From JAAZCI01 sp046462535 (lineage in GTDB: Bacteria > Pseudomonadota > Gammaproteobacteria > Cardiobacteriales > Wohlfahrtiimonadaceae): a DNA stretch of 60,244 nt. Under the pieces are notes generated by a model, which was given only the letters and a program-made list of their open reading frames with translations, made no database searches and was not told the DNA's origin. This document shows, one piece after another, positions 59,189 through 60,244 of the stretch (the stretch's first letter is position 1; each line of letters starts with the position of its first letter). The stretch is from the NCBI GenBank assembly GCA_046462535.1, contig JBKGVF010000015.1, positions 1 to 60,244 of the forward strand. The letters run 5' to 3'. The position numbers and the translations under genes were made by a program.

Positions 59189-60244
59189 ATGGGTTTGAGT
59201 TCATTGGATTTAGCGCGAGTTCAGTTTGCGTTTACGATCTCATTTCACATCATATTTCCTGCGATAACGATTGGTTTAGCTCTCTTTTTAGCCTTAATGG
59301 AGGGGCTTTGGCTAAAGACTCGTAATGCAGTCTATATGGAGTTATATGAGTTTTGGGTTAAGTTTTTTGCGGTAGCATTTGGAATGGGGGTCGTCTCTGG
59401 CGTCGTAATGGCGTACCAGTTTGGCACCAATTGGAGTGAGTTCTCTAAATTCTCCGGGGGTGTCACCGGACCTCTTTTAACCTACGAGGTGTTAACTGCA
59501 TTCTTTTTGGAAGCAGGCTTTCTTGGGGTGATGCTCTTTGGACGTAAACGGGTGGGGGAGAAGCTTCACTTCTTTGCAACCTTAATGGTGGCGCTTGGCA
59601 CCTTCTCCTCTGCATTTTGGATTATAGTCTCTAATAGTTGGATGCAGACGCCAGCAGGCGTTGAGATTATTGATGGTGTCGCTGTTCCTGTCGATTGGTG
59701 GGCGGTGATCTTTAATCCTTCACTTCCGATTCGGCTGGCACATATGTTGATTGCAACATTCAATACAACGTCACTCATTATTTTAGCGGTGGCTGCGTGG
59801 CATCTTTTAAAGGGGCATCGTACTGAAGCGATTATGACGATGCAGAAGATCGCTCTTACATCCCTCATTATCTTCTCTATTGCGCAGGTAGTAGTGGGGG
59901 ATTTCCATGGTCTTAATGTACTTGAGCATCAGCCACACAAGTTAGCGGCGATAGAGGGGCATTGGGATCAGGTAGAGGAGGGAGAGAGTACCCCTCTTAT
60001 TCTTATTGGCTTTCCTGATCAAGAGGGGGAGAAGACCCACTTTTCGATAGAGGTCCCCTATCTTGCAAGTATTATCTTAACCCACTCTTTAGATGGGCAG
60101 ATCCCAGTATTAAAAGACTTTGCTCCTGAGGATCGACCTCCTGTTGCTTGGGTCTTCTGGTCTTTTAGGGTGATGGTAGGATTAGGCTTCTTAATGGTGG
60201 CGCTAGCACTTTGGGGGGCATGGTTACAACGAAAAGGGGTAATG
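59189..60244 (+). CDS. cioA: Cytochrome bd-type quinol oxidase subunit I, CioA-like (truncated by window end)
   Basis: This frame runs open to the right edge with 352 codons, so it is the N-terminal two thirds of subunit I of a bd oxidase. The start ATG at 59189 follows GAAGGTGG. Haem ligands and key acids seen are His20 in ISFHIIFP (b595), His185 in IRLAHMLI (b558), and Glu100 and Glu108 in LTYEVLTAFFLEAG. The extended match to the Pseudomonas cyanide-insensitive oxidase (DLARVQFAFTISFH, MAYQFGTNWS, NSWMQTPAG) indicates the CioA type with a short Q-loop. The second subunit cioB should follow beyond the edge. A divergent LysR gene precedes it. Confidence 0.93.
   Translation, partial: MGLSSLDLARVQFAFTISFHIIFPAITIGLALFLALMEGLWLKTRNAVYMELYEFWVKFFAVAFGMGVVSGVVMAYQFGTNWSEFSKFSGGVTGPLLTYEVLTAFFLEAGFLGVMLFGRKRVGEKLHFFATLMVALGTFSSAFWIIVSNSWMQTPAGVEIIDGVAVPVDWWAVIFNPSLPIRLAHMLIATFNTTSLIILAVAAWHLLKGHRTEAIMTMQKIALTSLIIFSIAQVVVGDFHGLNVLEHQPHKLAAIEGHWDQVEEGESTPLILIGFPDQEGEKTHFSIEVPYLASIILTHSLDGQIPVLKDFAPEDRPPVAWVFWSFRVMVGLGFLMVALALWGAWLQRKGVM

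Noticed and set aside
59566..59868. 100-codon minus-strand frame inside cioA
   Set aside because: Antisense shadow of a clear conserved gene, with no ribosome binding site.

Overview
The window is a gene-dense, chromosomal, housekeeping stretch from a Gram-negative gammaproteobacterium of moderately low GC. This follows from Tol proteins, an LPS-heptose enzyme, a type IV pilus chemosensory cluster, a full F1Fo ATP synthase operon, gmk-rpoZ-spoT, OxyR, RoxA and a CioA-type bd oxidase. The mix gives an impression of the Cardiobacteriales (Wohlfahrtiimonas/Ignatzschineria-like), but that is a guess from gene content, not a proof. No insertion sequence, CRISPR array or complete prophage is visible. 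The only hint of mobile DNA is an AT-rich tract with 11-bp direct repeats beside the 3' end of a tRNA-Leu gene at the left edge.

Layout. 1-2.2 kb: AT-rich edge, tRNA-Leu(UAA), a tyrosine phosphatase and a cytochrome b561. 2.2-5.6 kb (minus): rluC, then ybgC-tolQ-tolR-tolA, with no tolB or pal following. 5.7-9.1 kb (minus): tatD-hldE-recA. 9.25-17 kb (minus): Chp/Pil chemosensory cluster (response regulator, pilI, pilJ, chpA/pilL) ending in a PilZ gene. 17.1-26.6 kb (plus): rsmG-parA-parB-atpIBEFHAGDC. 26.7-30.9 kb (plus): SLC13 transporter, aspartate/aromatic aminotransferase, a 31-residue membrane peptide not noted by length-limited gene finders, and birA. 30.9-36.1 kb (minus): a secreted protein with about eight peptidoglycan-binding repeats, mnmG, and an IalB-family protein. 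36.3-43.6 kb (plus): gmk, rpoZ, spoT, a CHASE2-PAS histidine kinase overlapping roxA, and a DUF192 gene. 43.7-48.5 kb (plus): rpsO, pnp with a long structured leader, smpB, a 2-hydroxyacid dehydrogenase and a SirB2-like gene. 48.7-50.1 kb: a class III aminotransferase with a structured leader. Then tRNA-Arg(ACG), a 67-residue orphan and oxyR (minus). 51.8-57.7 kb: sucA-sucB-lpdA. Then tRNA-Glu(UUC), a LysR regulator (minus) and a truncated cioA at the right edge.

How it fits together. Most units are classical: envelope maintenance (Tol, heptose, peptidoglycan-binding protein), DNA segregation and energy (ParAB, ATP synthase, 2-oxoglutarate dehydrogenase, bd oxidase), stringent response (SpoT), mRNA decay and ribosome rescue (PNPase, SmpB) and surface behaviour (Chp/PilZ). 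The points most worth a second look are the eight-repeat secreted protein, a 2-oxoglutarate dehydrogenase E2 with two almost identical lipoyl domains, a TolA whose linker is 15 nearly perfect 18-bp repeats, the 31-residue membrane peptide, a nested 61-nt hairpin between mnmG and the IalB gene, and structured leaders before pnp, the class III aminotransferase and cioA. I did not see an unmistakably new multi-gene system.
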